From positions 1 to 64,000 of the forward strand of contig NZ_FNJU01000007.1 of assembly GCF_900104555.1 (NCBI RefSeq): a DNA stretch of 64,000 nt. Direction: 5' to 3'. Below, one piece after another: positions 7,732-16,698 of this stretch. The DNA is from Litchfieldia salsa (lineage in GTDB: Bacteria > Bacillota > Bacilli > Bacillales > Bacillaceae_L). The first letter of the stretch is position 1. Every line of letters starts with the position of its first letter. The notes beneath the pieces are model-generated. The model was not told where the DNA came from, made no database searches, and saw nothing but the letters and a program-made list of their open reading frames with translations. The translations under genes and the position numbers were made by a program.

Positions 7732-8695
7732 ATTTAACACCCTTTTCAACAATTGCCTTCGTCTCAGCAAAAAGTCTATAACCATTTTTCATAATGCGCT
7801 TAAGTTGCTGTTTTTCATCTTTCTTCAGTCGATCAACCTTTAATAAATGAACTTGGTGATATGACTCTGACTCTCTTTGATGATAAAGACGATCATTTAA
7901 TAACTTAATAAATTCAGTCTCATACTCTTTTATATTAGTATACGTATGTGGTAATTCTCGAAACCGCGCTAAAGTGGATGGAGCTATTATATGTTCTCTC
8001 AGTGCCATGATTCGTAATGAGTTAACATAGGGGAAAAATACTTTTTCTTTTAAATTGATACTCCCGGCATCCTCACCATGACTACTAGTTAAAAGTTGAC
8101 CAAATAATCCTATCCCCTTTTTTATATGACTCACATTTTCAATAAAACGCCCAAAGAGCTGTGGATTTTCCTCAACCTTTTGAAAAGATAACTCTTTAAG
8201 CTCGGATAATAAATGACCCTCCCCAATTAGTACGCGTGAATCAAAAAAAGTAGAAAAATGCCGAATAGACTCCCAGCTCTTTTCTTGTAACCAATCATTA
8301 ATTTGTTGCTTCCATTCAACACTAGACTTGCACCACAATGGGTTCGAAGCCATCACTTTACCTTCACAATAAGCATAGCCAACAGCTTTTAATGAAATCG
8401 AAATTTCGATTCCAAGAGTCAAAAAATAAGAGTTATCTTCCTCAGGGCCATCAAAAATGATTCCATGGTCTTGATCACTCCATATAGATTGTTCACCTCT
8501 GCCTGAACTACCCATTAAAAAAAAAGCAAAGTGGGCAGGGGGGTCACCCTGCTCACTTTTGACTTTGTCTATTGCAATATTAACAGCCTTTTTCATTAGT
8601 TCATCATGAAAATAATTAAGTTGTTCATAATTACCATATACACTTGAAATTGTTTCTTCTCTCCATTTATTAAGAAAATCTAAGTTAGATTTCAT
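7718..8695 (-). CDS. GlnD-like (DUF294) nucleotidyltransferase
   Basis: The 325-residue protein has the nucleotidyltransferase signature MGSSGRGEQSIWSDQDHG (residues about 60-77), with the paired acidic residues expected for metal-dependent NMP transfer, and a C-terminal helical domain of the DUF294 type. The nearest well-known relative is the catalytic domain of GlnD, which uridylylates PII proteins, but this protein lacks HD and ACT domains. It stands 39 bases downstream of amtB, where many bacteria keep glnK. The substrate is unknown; given the neighbour, control of nitrogen uptake is a reasonable guess. Confidence 0.82.
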   Translation of the reverse strand: MKSNLDFLNKWREETISSVYGNYEQLNYFHDELMKKAVNIAIDKVKSEQGDPPAHFAFFLMGSSGRGEQSIWSDQDHGIIFDGPEEDNSYFLTLGIEISISLKAVGYAYCEGKVMASNPLWCKSSVEWKQQINDWLQEKSWESIRHFSTFFDSRVLIGEGHLLSELKELSFQKVEENPQLFGRFIENVSHIKKGIGLFGQLLTSSHGEDAGSINLKEKVFFPYVNSLRIMALREHIIAPSTLARFRELPHTYTNIKEYETEFIKLLNDRLYHQRESESYHQVHLLKVDRLKKDEKQQLKRIMKNGYRLFAETKAIVEKGVKYGAK

Positions 8696-8734
8696 TCCTT
8701 ACCACCATTTTCGACCATTATTAACTTGGTCCTT

Positions 8735-10003
8735 TTATGCACCTGTATGTTCACCTTTTTGAGGCATGTTTTCAGGATAACCATAACTACCATGTTCACT
8801 TAAGTCAAGACCAATAATTTCTTCTTCTTCAGTTACTCTTATCCCCTTCATTACAACACTCATTATCTTCAAGACAATAAATGAAACAACAAATGCATAT
8901 AAGCCAGCTGATGCAACACCCATAATTTGAACACCTAATTGATGGAATCCACCACCATAGAACAATCCTGCAGCCCCCGTATTCATCTCAGCTAATTCTG
9001 GTGTCGCAAAGAATCCTGTTGAAATAGTCCCCCAAATTCCTGCTGCACCATGAACAGATAATGCAAAGATTGGATCATCAATTCTCGCCTTATCAAAGAA
9101 CTTCATGCTGAAGAATACAAGCAAGCCACCAACCAATCCAATAACGACAGCTGCCCAAGGAGCTACAAATGCACATGATGCTGTAATTGCAACAAGACCT
9201 GCTAATGCACCATTTAATGTTGTTGGAATATCGGCCTTACCAGTAATTGCCCACACAATAAACATTGCTGCTACTGCACCAGCTCCAGCCGCTAATTGTG
9301 TATTTAGAGCAACATATCCAAAGAATGCACTATCAACACCAAACGTACTACCTGCATTGAACCCGAACCAGCCTACCCAAAGAACCATTACTCCAAGAGC
9401 AGTATATACTTGGTTATGTCCAGCAAGTTCATTTGAAGTTCCATTCTTACCGTATTTTCCGATACGTGGTTTCAAAATGATTGTTGCAGCTAACGCAGCC
9501 ATCGCACCTGTTAAATGCACTACCGTTGATCCCGCAAAATCTTGCTTTCCATGTTCTGATAACCATCCTCCACCCCAAATCCAATGTGCAACCACTGGGT
9601 ATACTAGGATTGAAAACAGTATTGCGAATATAACATATGCTGATAATTTAGCACGTTCCGCAAACCCACCAAAGGCAATCGTCAATGCGATTAGAGCAAA
9701 CGCTAGTTGGAAAAAGAAGTCCACCGATCCAGCTAAACCTTCACCCATAGTAGTAAAATCACCATAAAAGAAATTTGATAAACCTATGAAACTATTACCC
9801 TCACCATATATAAGACCATACCCAACTGCCCAAAACACTAATGTACCTAAGCCAATTGTAAAAACCGTTTTTCCTGCAACATGGCCAGCATTTTTCATTC
9901 TAGTAGAGCCAGCCTCAAGTAAAATAAATCCACCCTGCATTAACAATACCAAAATAGCAGAAACGGTTACCCACAAGTTGTTCATTAAAAATACTGAATC
10001 CAT
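8735..10003 (-). CDS. amtB: AmtB/NrgA ammonium transporter
   Basis: The 422-residue protein has 11 hydrophobic segments and Amt hallmarks: the twin pore histidines in VAHWIWGGGW and LSVHGAAGIWG, and WVGWFGFNAGS. It conducts ammonium/ammonia into the cell when nitrogen is scarce. The ATG at 10003 follows AAGGGGAG. The usual partner PII gene (nrgB/glnK) is missing; the next gene encodes a GlnD-like protein. A TnrA/GlnR-type box stands between the promoter and the start codon (10026-10042), which fits nitrogen control. Confidence 0.95.
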   Translation of the reverse strand: MDSVFLMNNLWVTVSAILVLLMQGGFILLEAGSTRMKNAGHVAGKTVFTIGLGTLVFWAVGYGLIYGEGNSFIGLSNFFYGDFTTMGEGLAGSVDFFFQLAFALIALTIAFGGFAERAKLSAYVIFAILFSILVYPVVAHWIWGGGWLSEHGKQDFAGSTVVHLTGAMAALAATIILKPRIGKYGKNGTSNELAGHNQVYTALGVMVLWVGWFGFNAGSTFGVDSAFFGYVALNTQLAAGAGAVAAMFIVWAITGKADIPTTLNGALAGLVAITASCAFVAPWAAVVIGLVGGLLVFFSMKFFDKARIDDPIFALSVHGAAGIWGTISTGFFATPELAEMNTGAAGLFYGGGFHQLGVQIMGVASAGLYAFVVSFIVLKIMSVVMKGIRVTEEEEIIGLDLSEHGSYGYPENMPQKGEHTGA

Positions 10004-10025
10004 ATTTTATACTCCCCTTTTTTAA

Positions 10026-10042
10026 TGTTAGTTTTCCTAACA
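10026..10042. promoter_or_regulatory. TnrA/GlnR-type operator of amtB
   Basis: The 17-bp sequence TGTTAGTTTTCCTAACA is a near-perfect inverted repeat matching the TnrA/GlnR consensus TGTNA-N7-TNACA. It lies in the 5' untranslated region, roughly 17 bp downstream of the -10 box at 10059-10064, a position more typical of repression than of the upstream activation known for B. subtilis nrgAB. Confidence 0.8.
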
Positions 10043-10058
10043 TCTGTTGTTATTTATC

Positions 10059-10087
10059 ATTATATAAGATGATATGAAACATTACAA
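10059..10087 (-). promoter_or_regulatory. amtB promoter
   Basis: On the minus strand, -35 TTGTAA (10082-10087), 17-bp spacer, -10 TATAAT (10059-10064), with an expected start about ten bases before the TnrA/GlnR box. Confidence 0.6.
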
Positions 10088-10139
10088 CACAAAATATCAG
10101 AAAGGTTAGATTTTTATGAACATGTTTAGATAAATAAAA

Positions 10140-10196
10140 AAAGTGCCTAGTATTCTTCATTCAATTAGAGTGAATGAAAAGATACTAAAGCACTTT
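10140..10196 (-). terminator. strong terminator after the AlsT-type symporter gene
   Basis: AAAGTGC (10140-10146) pairs with GCACTTT (10190-10196), and inner arms TAGTAT/ATACTA and TTCATTC/GAATGAA extend the stem. On the minus strand it is followed by TTTTTTTATTTA. It insulates amtB from the upstream symporter gene. Confidence 0.85.
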
Positions 10197-10209
10197 AGGT
10201 TAGTTTGTT

Positions 10210-11700
10210 TTAATTTTTAGTTACTGAGTTTTTTGAAGAAGTTGTTTGAGCAGGTTGTGATTCTTCATATACATATTCATTTTCCCAATAATCCGCATCT
10301 GTAATTCCTGCCTTCACTGGGTCGAACACTGGATCTTTTCCTGCTTTTCTCTGAGTTTCGTAATCCTTAAGAACCTTCAAGGCAGGTTTGGTTAGCAATA
10401 CAATCGCAATGATATTAAGCCAAGCCATACTTCCTACACCTATATCACCAAGTCCCCAGGCTAAATCAGCTGTTTTAACACTTCCATAAAACACCATTCC
10501 CAAAAGGATAAATTTAAGAAGATATTCTGACCATACCCGCTTAACTTTACGGTTAATGTATGCCAAATTTGTTTCAGCCATATAATAGTACGCCATAATT
10601 GTTGTAAATGCGAAGAATAATAAAGCAATGGCTACAAAAGGAGCACCAAAACCAGGTAATGATGATTCAACTGCTGATTGAGTATATCCTGGACCTGGTT
10701 TCATTTCACCCATTGTTGTAACAATCGCTTCTTGTCCTTCTGGAGTAACATTGTACATGCCTGTAATAAGAATCATAAATGCAGTAGCTGAACAGATAAA
10801 CAATGTATCGATATAAACAGAAAATGCTTGAACGATCCCTTGTTTAGCAGGATGAGAAACATTGGCAGCTGCTGCAGCATGTGGTGCAGTTCCTTGACCA
10901 GCTTCATTTGAGTAAATTCCACGCTTAACTCCCCAAGCAATCGCCGCTCCTATAATACCACCAAATGCAGCGTCTCCACCAAATGCACTTGAAAAGATCA
11001 ATGAAATAACATCAGGTAGTTGTGAGATATTCATTGCGATAATCAAAAGAGCAACAGCAATATAACCAATAGCCATAAATGGAACAACAAGTTCAGCTAC
11101 TCTAGCTATACGTTTTACCCCACCAAGAATAATAATGGCTAAAAATATAACAATTGCACCCCCAGTAACCCATGTCGGGATACCGAATGCATTATCCACA
11201 CTTGTTGCAATACTATTTGCCTGTACTCCAGGCAGAAGAGCACCAGTTGCAATCACCGTAACAATTGCAAATAGTACAGCATACCACTTTACTTTTAATC
11301 CCTTTTCAATATAGTAAGCTGGACCACCACGAAATTGTCCGTCTTGTTTTGTTTTATAAACCTGACCTAAAGCTGCTTCTACGAATGCCGAACCAGCTCC
11401 TAAAAAGGCAATCAGCCACATCCAAAAAACAGCACCTGGACCACCATAAGCAATCGCAGTAGCCACACCTGCGATGTTACCAGTTCCAACTCTTCCGGAT
11501 AACGCCATCGTTAAAGCTTGGAAAGATGAAATCCCTTCTGTCGAACTGTTTTTTTGAAACATTAACTTTCCTATATCCTTCATATGTCTAATCTGAAGAA
11601 ATCTTGTAGCAATGGTAAAGTATAACCCAACCCCTAAACATAAGAAAATAAGTCCTGGTCCCCATATAATGCCATTAATTTGACCAATAATCTTTTCCAA
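10210..11700 (-). CDS. alsT: AGCS family sodium:alanine/glutamine symporter (AlsT-like)
   Basis: The 496-residue membrane protein has the AGCS family signatures GRVGTGNIAGVATAIAYGG and the loop with WGVKRGIYSNEAGQGTAPHA. Members take up alanine, glycine or glutamine with sodium; the B. subtilis AlsT is reported to transport glutamine. The start is a TTG at 11700 after a GGGGG-type binding site. A charged C-terminal tail of about 50 residues follows the last membrane segment. Located next to amtB, it may belong to the nitrogen economy, but I see no TnrA box in its upstream region. Confidence 0.9.
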   Translation of the reverse strand: MEKIIGQINGIIWGPGLIFLCLGVGLYFTIATRFLQIRHMKDIGKLMFQKNSSTEGISSFQALTMALSGRVGTGNIAGVATAIAYGGPGAVFWMWLIAFLGAGSAFVEAALGQVYKTKQDGQFRGGPAYYIEKGLKVKWYAVLFAIVTVIATGALLPGVQANSIATSVDNAFGIPTWVTGGAIVIFLAIIILGGVKRIARVAELVVPFMAIGYIAVALLIIAMNISQLPDVISLIFSSAFGGDAAFGGIIGAAIAWGVKRGIYSNEAGQGTAPHAAAAANVSHPAKQGIVQAFSVYIDTLFICSATAFMILITGMYNVTPEGQEAIVTTMGEMKPGPGYTQSAVESSLPGFGAPFVAIALLFFAFTTIMAYYYMAETNLAYINRKVKRVWSEYLLKFILLGMVFYGSVKTADLAWGLGDIGVGSMAWLNIIAIVLLTKPALKVLKDYETQRKAGKDPVFDPVKAGITDADYWENEYVYEESQPAQTTSSKNSVTKN

Positions 11701-11908
11701 GATATTGCCCCCAATTCTATTAAGATTTTTTTATTATAAGATAACAAGCCTAAAAATGAAACAATATTTATTATTTTTTAAATATTTATAATATTTATGC
11801 TATAAATCCAAATTATTTAACTCTATCCCACAAAAAAATATGCATTTAAAATGAAGCAATTATCTGCTAATATGAGTCAATAACCTTAATGGAAGTTAGG
11901 AGGAAGCT

Positions 11909-12823
11909 ATGAAGAAAAATTTACCTTTAGTATATATTGGAATAGGCGCTTCCCTGTGGGGCGTAATCGGTGTTTTTGTAAGCTATTTATATGGATTAGG
12001 ATTAACTCCTATACAAGTAGTCGCGATCAGAGTGTTAACCTCATCACTATTTCTACTACTCTATGTCAGTTCCCTTAATAGGAAACTATTTAAAATTAAG
12101 TTATCTGATAGTAAATTTTTTATTGGAACTGGGATAATTAGTATTGTGTTCTTTAATTTGTGCTTATTTTATGCGATTCAAGAAACTTCAATTTCAATTG
12201 CTTCAATCCTTTTATATACAGCACCTGCATTTGTTATTATACTATCCAGGCTATTTCTAAAAGAATCGTTCACACTAAGAAAAATGATTGCTCTATTCAT
12301 TACTTTAATTGGTTGTTCGTTTGTCATTGGCGTTTTCCCAAATGCAACACCTTCTATCTCTACATATGGATTACTTCTTGGACTAGGTTCAGGATTCTTT
12401 TATGCACTTTATAGTATTTTCGGAAAATACGCACTTAAAAAATACGATTCTATAACAGTGACTTTATACACTTTTATATTTGCAGCTGTTGCCATTACAC
12501 CTTTTAGCGGTTTATGGGAGGGTCTTCACATTTTAAATTCACCAATTGCCTGGTTTAATATTTTAGGGTTAGGATTTCTTTCAACCACCCTTGCCTATAT
12601 CTTATATACGAAAGGGCTAAGTACTGTCGAATCTGGTAGAGCATCAATCATTGCAACGATTGAACCAGTTGTTGCATCTCTGTTCAGTTTCATGATTTTT
12701 GATGAAAAGTTAAGTATATGGCAGTATATGGGGATTAGTTTGGTCATAATTGCAGTCATTGTCGTTCAGGAAACAACTAAAAAGGTTAAAGTAAACCTGT
12801 TAAAGAAAACGATCAATACTTAA
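11909..12823 (+). CDS. EamA (DMT superfamily) transporter
   Basis: The 304-residue protein has ten hydrophobic segments in two EamA repeats (residues about 8-140 and 152-290) with GYGLGL-like turn GLLLGLGSGFFYALYSIFGKYALK between them. DMT carriers usually export or import amino acids, nucleosides or drugs; the substrate is unknown. ATG preceded by TTAGGAGGAAG. Monocistronic and divergent from the AlsT-type gene. Confidence 0.9.
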   Translation: MKKNLPLVYIGIGASLWGVIGVFVSYLYGLGLTPIQVVAIRVLTSSLFLLLYVSSLNRKLFKIKLSDSKFFIGTGIISIVFFNLCLFYAIQETSISIASILLYTAPAFVIILSRLFLKESFTLRKMIALFITLIGCSFVIGVFPNATPSISTYGLLLGLGSGFFYALYSIFGKYALKKYDSITVTLYTFIFAAVAITPFSGLWEGLHILNSPIAWFNILGLGFLSTTLAYILYTKGLSTVESGRASIIATIEPVVASLFSFMIFDEKLSIWQYMGISLVIIAVIVVQETTKKVKVNLLKKTINT

Positions 12824-12959
12824 TGAGATGAATTTATTAGATTGTCGAACCATGTTTTGTTTTGACTTTGTTTGTAGAAGGTGTTTAATTTTTTTCATAA
12901 TTTAGTCATACTATTAAAGAACTATGCATTTTTTAATATCAATTAGTGAGGTAAAGCAA

Positions 12960-13133
12960 TTGGATGCGAAAATTCTTCTCTATCAAATTAATCATAAGCG
13001 AATTGAAATGATCACAATTGGAATCGAAAAAGGTTTATTAAGTGAAGAAACGATAAAATCTAGTCAAGAACTTGATTACTTACTGAATGTTTATCATAAA
13101 CACTCAGTAACACACAGCCACCAGCAAACTTAA
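12960..13133 (+). CDS. Spo0E-like sporulation regulatory phosphatase
   Basis: A 57-residue protein with two predicted helices and the Spo0E signature SQELD (in TIKSSQELDYLLNVYHK). Members dephosphorylate Spo0A~P and delay sporulation. The frame is open from an ATG at 12924, but that codon has no binding site, whereas GTGAGG stands 8 bases before the TTG at 12960, giving a size usual for the family. It is a lone gene, convergent with licT. Confidence 0.85.
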   Translation: MDAKILLYQINHKRIEMITIGIEKGLLSEETIKSSQELDYLLNVYHKHSVTHSHQQT

Positions 13134-13238
13134 TTATTTTCCCTCTCCTATTATTAAATTAGTAGGATTGCGCATTTTTTAAAACGCTTTCATTTATATT
13201 TAACCCTCTTAAAACAACTCACTTTTCCAACTAAAAAA

Positions 13239-13267
13239 ACTTTAGAAAAGCTTTCCTCTCCTAAAGT
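13239..13267 (-). terminator. licT terminator
   Basis: ACTTTAG and CTAAAGT arms with an inner AAAGCTTT palindrome; on the minus strand the stem ends in a run of T (13233-13239). Confidence 0.75.
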
Positions 13268-13284
13268 AGAAATTTCCCCTTATA

Positions 13285-14118
13285 TTATTTTCTATTTACA
13301 ACTCTTTCAATATGAATCGTCAGATATAATTTTTCTTCGTTAGTTAATTCATGATTATATTTCTTTTGAATGTATTCATTAATCTTAACAGTACATTCAT
13401 ATGCTTTCTTGTGATTCTCCTTAACCGCTTGAAAAAGAAAATCATCTTTGCTATCCATATAAGCACCGTTGAATAGCCTTTGAGCAAAAAACTTCAGATG
13501 GGTAATAAATCGATAATAATTCAATGAATCCTCATCATATTGAATTTTGAAGTGATATTTAACAATATTTAGGATATCTTGCATAACCTTTGTAAGATTC
13601 TTTATATTCGGCATCTCTTCATTCAATTCCGCATTGACGATGTGAGTAGCAATGAATCCAGCCTCATCATCTGGAAGAACAACTCCAGTCTTTCTTTCAA
13701 TCATCTCGAGTGCTTCTTTCCCTACCGCATATTCAACCTTATACAGACGCTTAATTTCCCATAATAATGCATTTTGGATAATAAGCCCCTTCTTGATTCT
13801 TTCTATTGCGAAATTGATATGATCAGTAAGAGAAACATAAATGCTATCATTTAGTTCTTTCCCTAACTTTTGTTTAGCATTTTGAATAATTTCTTCAGTA
13901 ACTTCCATATAATCTGACGGTACTTCATATAGTAGAGATTTAAATTTTTCCGTCATTTCTTTATTTTTTAATGCGAATACTTTTTCTATCTTTTCATCTT
14001 CTACTACATCTCCAGGTTTCTTTTGGAACGCAATACCTCTACCCATTACGACTAGTTCTTCATCCGCTTCATTAAGAACACTTATAACATTGTTGTTAAA
14101 TACTCTGGCTATTTTCAT
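13285..14118 (-). CDS. licT: LicT-type BglG family transcriptional antiterminator
   Basis: The 277-residue protein has an N-terminal CAT RNA-binding domain (1-58) and two PTS regulation domains (about 65-170 and 171-277). All four regulatory histidines of the family are present at H100, H159, H207 and H269, which as I recall are the same positions as in B. subtilis LicT. It binds a ribonucleic antiterminator (RAT) in mRNA and is controlled by PTS phosphorylation in response to beta-glucosides or similar sugars. A perfect-looking RAT lies in its own leader (14170-14199). No PTS or glycosidase gene is adjacent, so its target operon must be elsewhere. Confidence 0.92.
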   Translation of the reverse strand: MKIARVFNNNVISVLNEADEELVVMGRGIAFQKKPGDVVEDEKIEKVFALKNKEMTEKFKSLLYEVPSDYMEVTEEIIQNAKQKLGKELNDSIYVSLTDHINFAIERIKKGLIIQNALLWEIKRLYKVEYAVGKEALEMIERKTGVVLPDDEAGFIATHIVNAELNEEMPNIKNLTKVMQDILNIVKYHFKIQYDEDSLNYYRFITHLKFFAQRLFNGAYMDSKDDFLFQAVKENHKKAYECTVKINEYIQKKYNHELTNEEKLYLTIHIERVVNRK

Positions 14119-14169
14119 TTTTTATCACCTTCAATAGTTTAAGTAAACAGTCTATTTATAATGGTTTAA

Positions 14170-14199
14170 GGTTTTGCCTGCCTAAAACAGTAACAATCC
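14170..14199 (-). promoter_or_regulatory. ribonucleic antiterminator (RAT) in the licT leader
   Basis: Minus-strand sequence GGATTGTTACTG, then TTTTA, then GGCAGGCAAAACC matches the LicT-type RAT seen before bglP and bglS in B. subtilis (same conserved ends). It lies about 50 bp before the licT start codon. I could not find the overlapping terminator stem with T-run that normally competes with a RAT. Confidence 0.8.
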
Positions 14200-14366
14200 T
14201 CGCACTTTTGTGTATATCATCTTATCACCTATAGATACCGTTAGCAATGTTAAATCTTTTACAGGTCCTTTATACATTACTCTATTTTATTTTATACTTC
14301 GATGGTTATAATAAAAAGATAAATAAAGATGTGAAAAACTTGAACCACAACAAAAAGAGGTTGTGA

Positions 14367-15197
14367 ATGATGATCGAACAACAGCAGCAACAGTTACAAG
14401 AAGAATTATTACTCATACAAGCATGGGAAAAGGGTCAGCAGGGATTATGGTTTTGGGAAAAACTAGGACGATTACCATTTAAACTATTAGATAAAATGAT
14501 TCCTACTATCATCCATCAAAAAATAGGAACTCTTTTAGATGAAATGGGTAACTTTCTTCATTCCGGTGGAAAATATTTAACCAATGAAAAAAGGATGTTC
14601 TCTTTCATCGAGAATAAAACTGAACGTTCTATTAACAGCTTTGAAGATATAAACAGTCTATCGATTGATGAGATGAAAGAGTTAAGTAAGATTATCACAG
14701 AACAGAGGACTAGCCTTGCAACGATACAAGGTGCAACAACAGGAATAGGTGGAATCTTCACTCTGGCAGTAGACATTCCAGCCATGCTAGGTCTTTCATT
14801 AAAGGTACTACAAGATATTGCAATTATTCATGGATTTAATCCCAATGATAAAAAAGAAAGACTTTTCATTATTAAGTGTCTACAATTTTCCTCTTCCGAT
14901 ATTGTAGGAAAACAAGCTATTTTAAAAGAACTTTCCCATTTTGAGGATGAAGGCAGATCTAATGAGATGATTTCCCAACTCCAGGGTTGGCGAGAAGTTG
15001 TTACTACCTACCGTGATCAATTTGGCTGGAAAAAACTTTTTCAAATGGTTCCAATTGCAGGAATGATCTTTGGAGCCTATAACAATCGGGCAGCTATAAA
15101 TGACATCGCTGAAATCGGATCAATGCTTTACCGTAAAAGAGCAATTAAGAATCGATTAAAGAACTCAGAAGACATTGTTCAACATTTATCCGATTGA
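14367..15197 (+). CDS. EcsC family protein
   Basis: The 276-residue protein resembles the EcsC family (TGIGGIFTLAVDIPAMLGLSLKVLQDIA in the middle, with flanking amphipathic helices). B. subtilis EcsC belongs to the Ecs transporter locus and its molecular function is unclear. The N-terminus has a Gln-rich run (residues 4-10). A GAGGTTG binding site precedes the ATG. It stands alone here, not in an ecsAB context. Confidence 0.82.
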   Translation: MMIEQQQQQLQEELLLIQAWEKGQQGLWFWEKLGRLPFKLLDKMIPTIIHQKIGTLLDEMGNFLHSGGKYLTNEKRMFSFIENKTERSINSFEDINSLSIDEMKELSKIITEQRTSLATIQGATTGIGGIFTLAVDIPAMLGLSLKVLQDIAIIHGFNPNDKKERLFIIKCLQFSSSDIVGKQAILKELSHFEDEGRSNEMISQLQGWREVVTTYRDQFGWKKLFQMVPIAGMIFGAYNNRAAINDIAEIGSMLYRKRAIKNRLKNSEDIVQHLSD

Positions 15198-15248
15198 GTT
15201 TATAAAAACGACTATCACTTGGACCGCTATTGGTATGCCTTAAATTTA

Positions 15249-15295
15249 AATAAGCCTGCACTCAGATACTCTTGGCATCTAAGTACAGGCTTATT
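15249..15295. terminator. bidirectional terminator
   Basis: AATAAGCCTG (15249-15258) pairs with CAGGCTTATT (15286-15295) plus inner AGAT/ATCT pairing. It separates the convergent EcsC-like and CNNM/CBS genes and ends two bases from the stop of the latter. Confidence 0.85.
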
Positions 15296-15296
15296 A

Positions 15297-16607
15297 TTAG
15301 GCGATACTGTCTTGCTTAACGCCTCTGAGTATTTCTAAATATTTGATATGATAACCTTCCATATCTAGAATCTTGAGCTGATAATTATCAATCTTCAGTA
15401 TATCGCCTTGCTTTGCATCAATTTTTTCGGCTAATACCCAACCACCAATAGTATCAACATCACGATCATCAATATTTAACCCAAACAAATTATTGATTTC
15501 ACCAAGCAAAACCTTTCCTTCAACAACGGTTTTATACTCATTGATTTTTTTTATTTCTGGGACTTCATCTTCATCATATTCATCACGAATCTCTCCAACG
15601 ATTTCTTCTAATATATCCTCTACCGTCACAAGACCCGCCGTTCCACCATATTCATCCAATAGAATCGCCATGTGGACACGTTCTCTTTGCATTCTTAAAA
15701 GTAAGTTATTTACAGGAGTTGACTCAATCGCTTGAATAATCGGTCGGATATAAACTTCAATGGAATCCTCGACATCGATCCCCTTTACATAATCAGTAAA
15801 TACATCCTTCATATTAACTAAACCAATGATATTGTCTTTATCACCATCTGTTACAGGATATCTTGTGTAATTTTCAATGGTCGCCAAGTCAATACATTCC
15901 CTTATAGAATCAGCTTTATCAATGGCGATAAATTCTGTTCTCGGTACCATGATTTCCTTTGCTATACGATTATCAAACTGAAAGATATTATTAACATATT
16001 TGTATTCCGCTAGATTAATTTCACCACTTTTATAGCTCTCTGATAAAATCATTCTTAATTCGTCCTCTGAATGAGCTGTTTCATGTTCAGATACTCTCTT
16101 TAATCCAAATAGACTAGTTAATAAACGCGCAGATACGTTAAGCGTTTTTATAAAAGGAAACATGATTTTATAAAAAACAATTAATGGTCGTGCAAATATT
16201 AAAGTCACCATTTCTGCTTTTTGTATAGCGAGCGTTTTAGGCGCTAATTCACCAAATACAACATGTAGAAAGGTAACAGCAGTAAATGCAATGATGAAAG
16301 AAGCAATCGTTAAAACTGAATCCGACAGATTAACGTACTCCAATAATGGACGTAGTAAAGACTCAATTGCTGGCTTTCCAAGCCAACCTAATCCCAATGC
16401 GGTAACAGTAATTCCTAATTGACATGCTGACAGATACTCGTCAAGGTTTGCAATTACTTTTTTGGCTGCAATTGCATTCAAGTTCCCTTCTGCAACTAAT
16501 TGATCAATTCTTGTACTACGAATCTTTACAATCGCAAACTCAGAAGCAACAAAAAATGCAGTCAACGCTAATAAAATAGCTACCAAAATTAAATTAAAAG
16601 TGTCCAA
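15297..16607 (-). CDS. mpfA: CNNM/CBS-pair/CorC_HlyC membrane protein, probable Mg2+ exporter
   Basis: The 436-residue protein has an N-terminal CNNM membrane domain (four hydrophobic segments, SACQLGITVTALGLGWLG), a CBS pair (about 215-340) and a C-terminal CorC_HlyC domain. This is the architecture of B. subtilis YhdP/MpfA, a magnesium exporter. I prefer a TTG start at 16607, which stands after AAGGAG and gives MDTFNLILVAILLALTAF, in line with family N-termini; a GTG 13 codons upstream lies inside another purine-rich stretch. A MerR gene follows the same order upstream as yhdQ does next to yhdP in B. subtilis, supporting orthology. Confidence 0.88.
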   Translation of the reverse strand: MDTFNLILVAILLALTAFFVASEFAIVKIRSTRIDQLVAEGNLNAIAAKKVIANLDEYLSACQLGITVTALGLGWLGKPAIESLLRPLLEYVNLSDSVLTIASFIIAFTAVTFLHVVFGELAPKTLAIQKAEMVTLIFARPLIVFYKIMFPFIKTLNVSARLLTSLFGLKRVSEHETAHSEDELRMILSESYKSGEINLAEYKYVNNIFQFDNRIAKEIMVPRTEFIAIDKADSIRECIDLATIENYTRYPVTDGDKDNIIGLVNMKDVFTDYVKGIDVEDSIEVYIRPIIQAIESTPVNNLLLRMQRERVHMAILLDEYGGTAGLVTVEDILEEIVGEIRDEYDEDEVPEIKKINEYKTVVEGKVLLGEINNLFGLNIDDRDVDTIGGWVLAEKIDAKQGDILKIDNYQLKILDMEGYHIKYLEILRGVKQDSIA

Positions 16608-16698
16608 ATAGGCTCCTTGTCGTAAAAGTACGACAAAGGAATCCACCTCCTATAATATAAGTAAAAGATAGATTATCGATTACTTTTTTTCCTTCATC

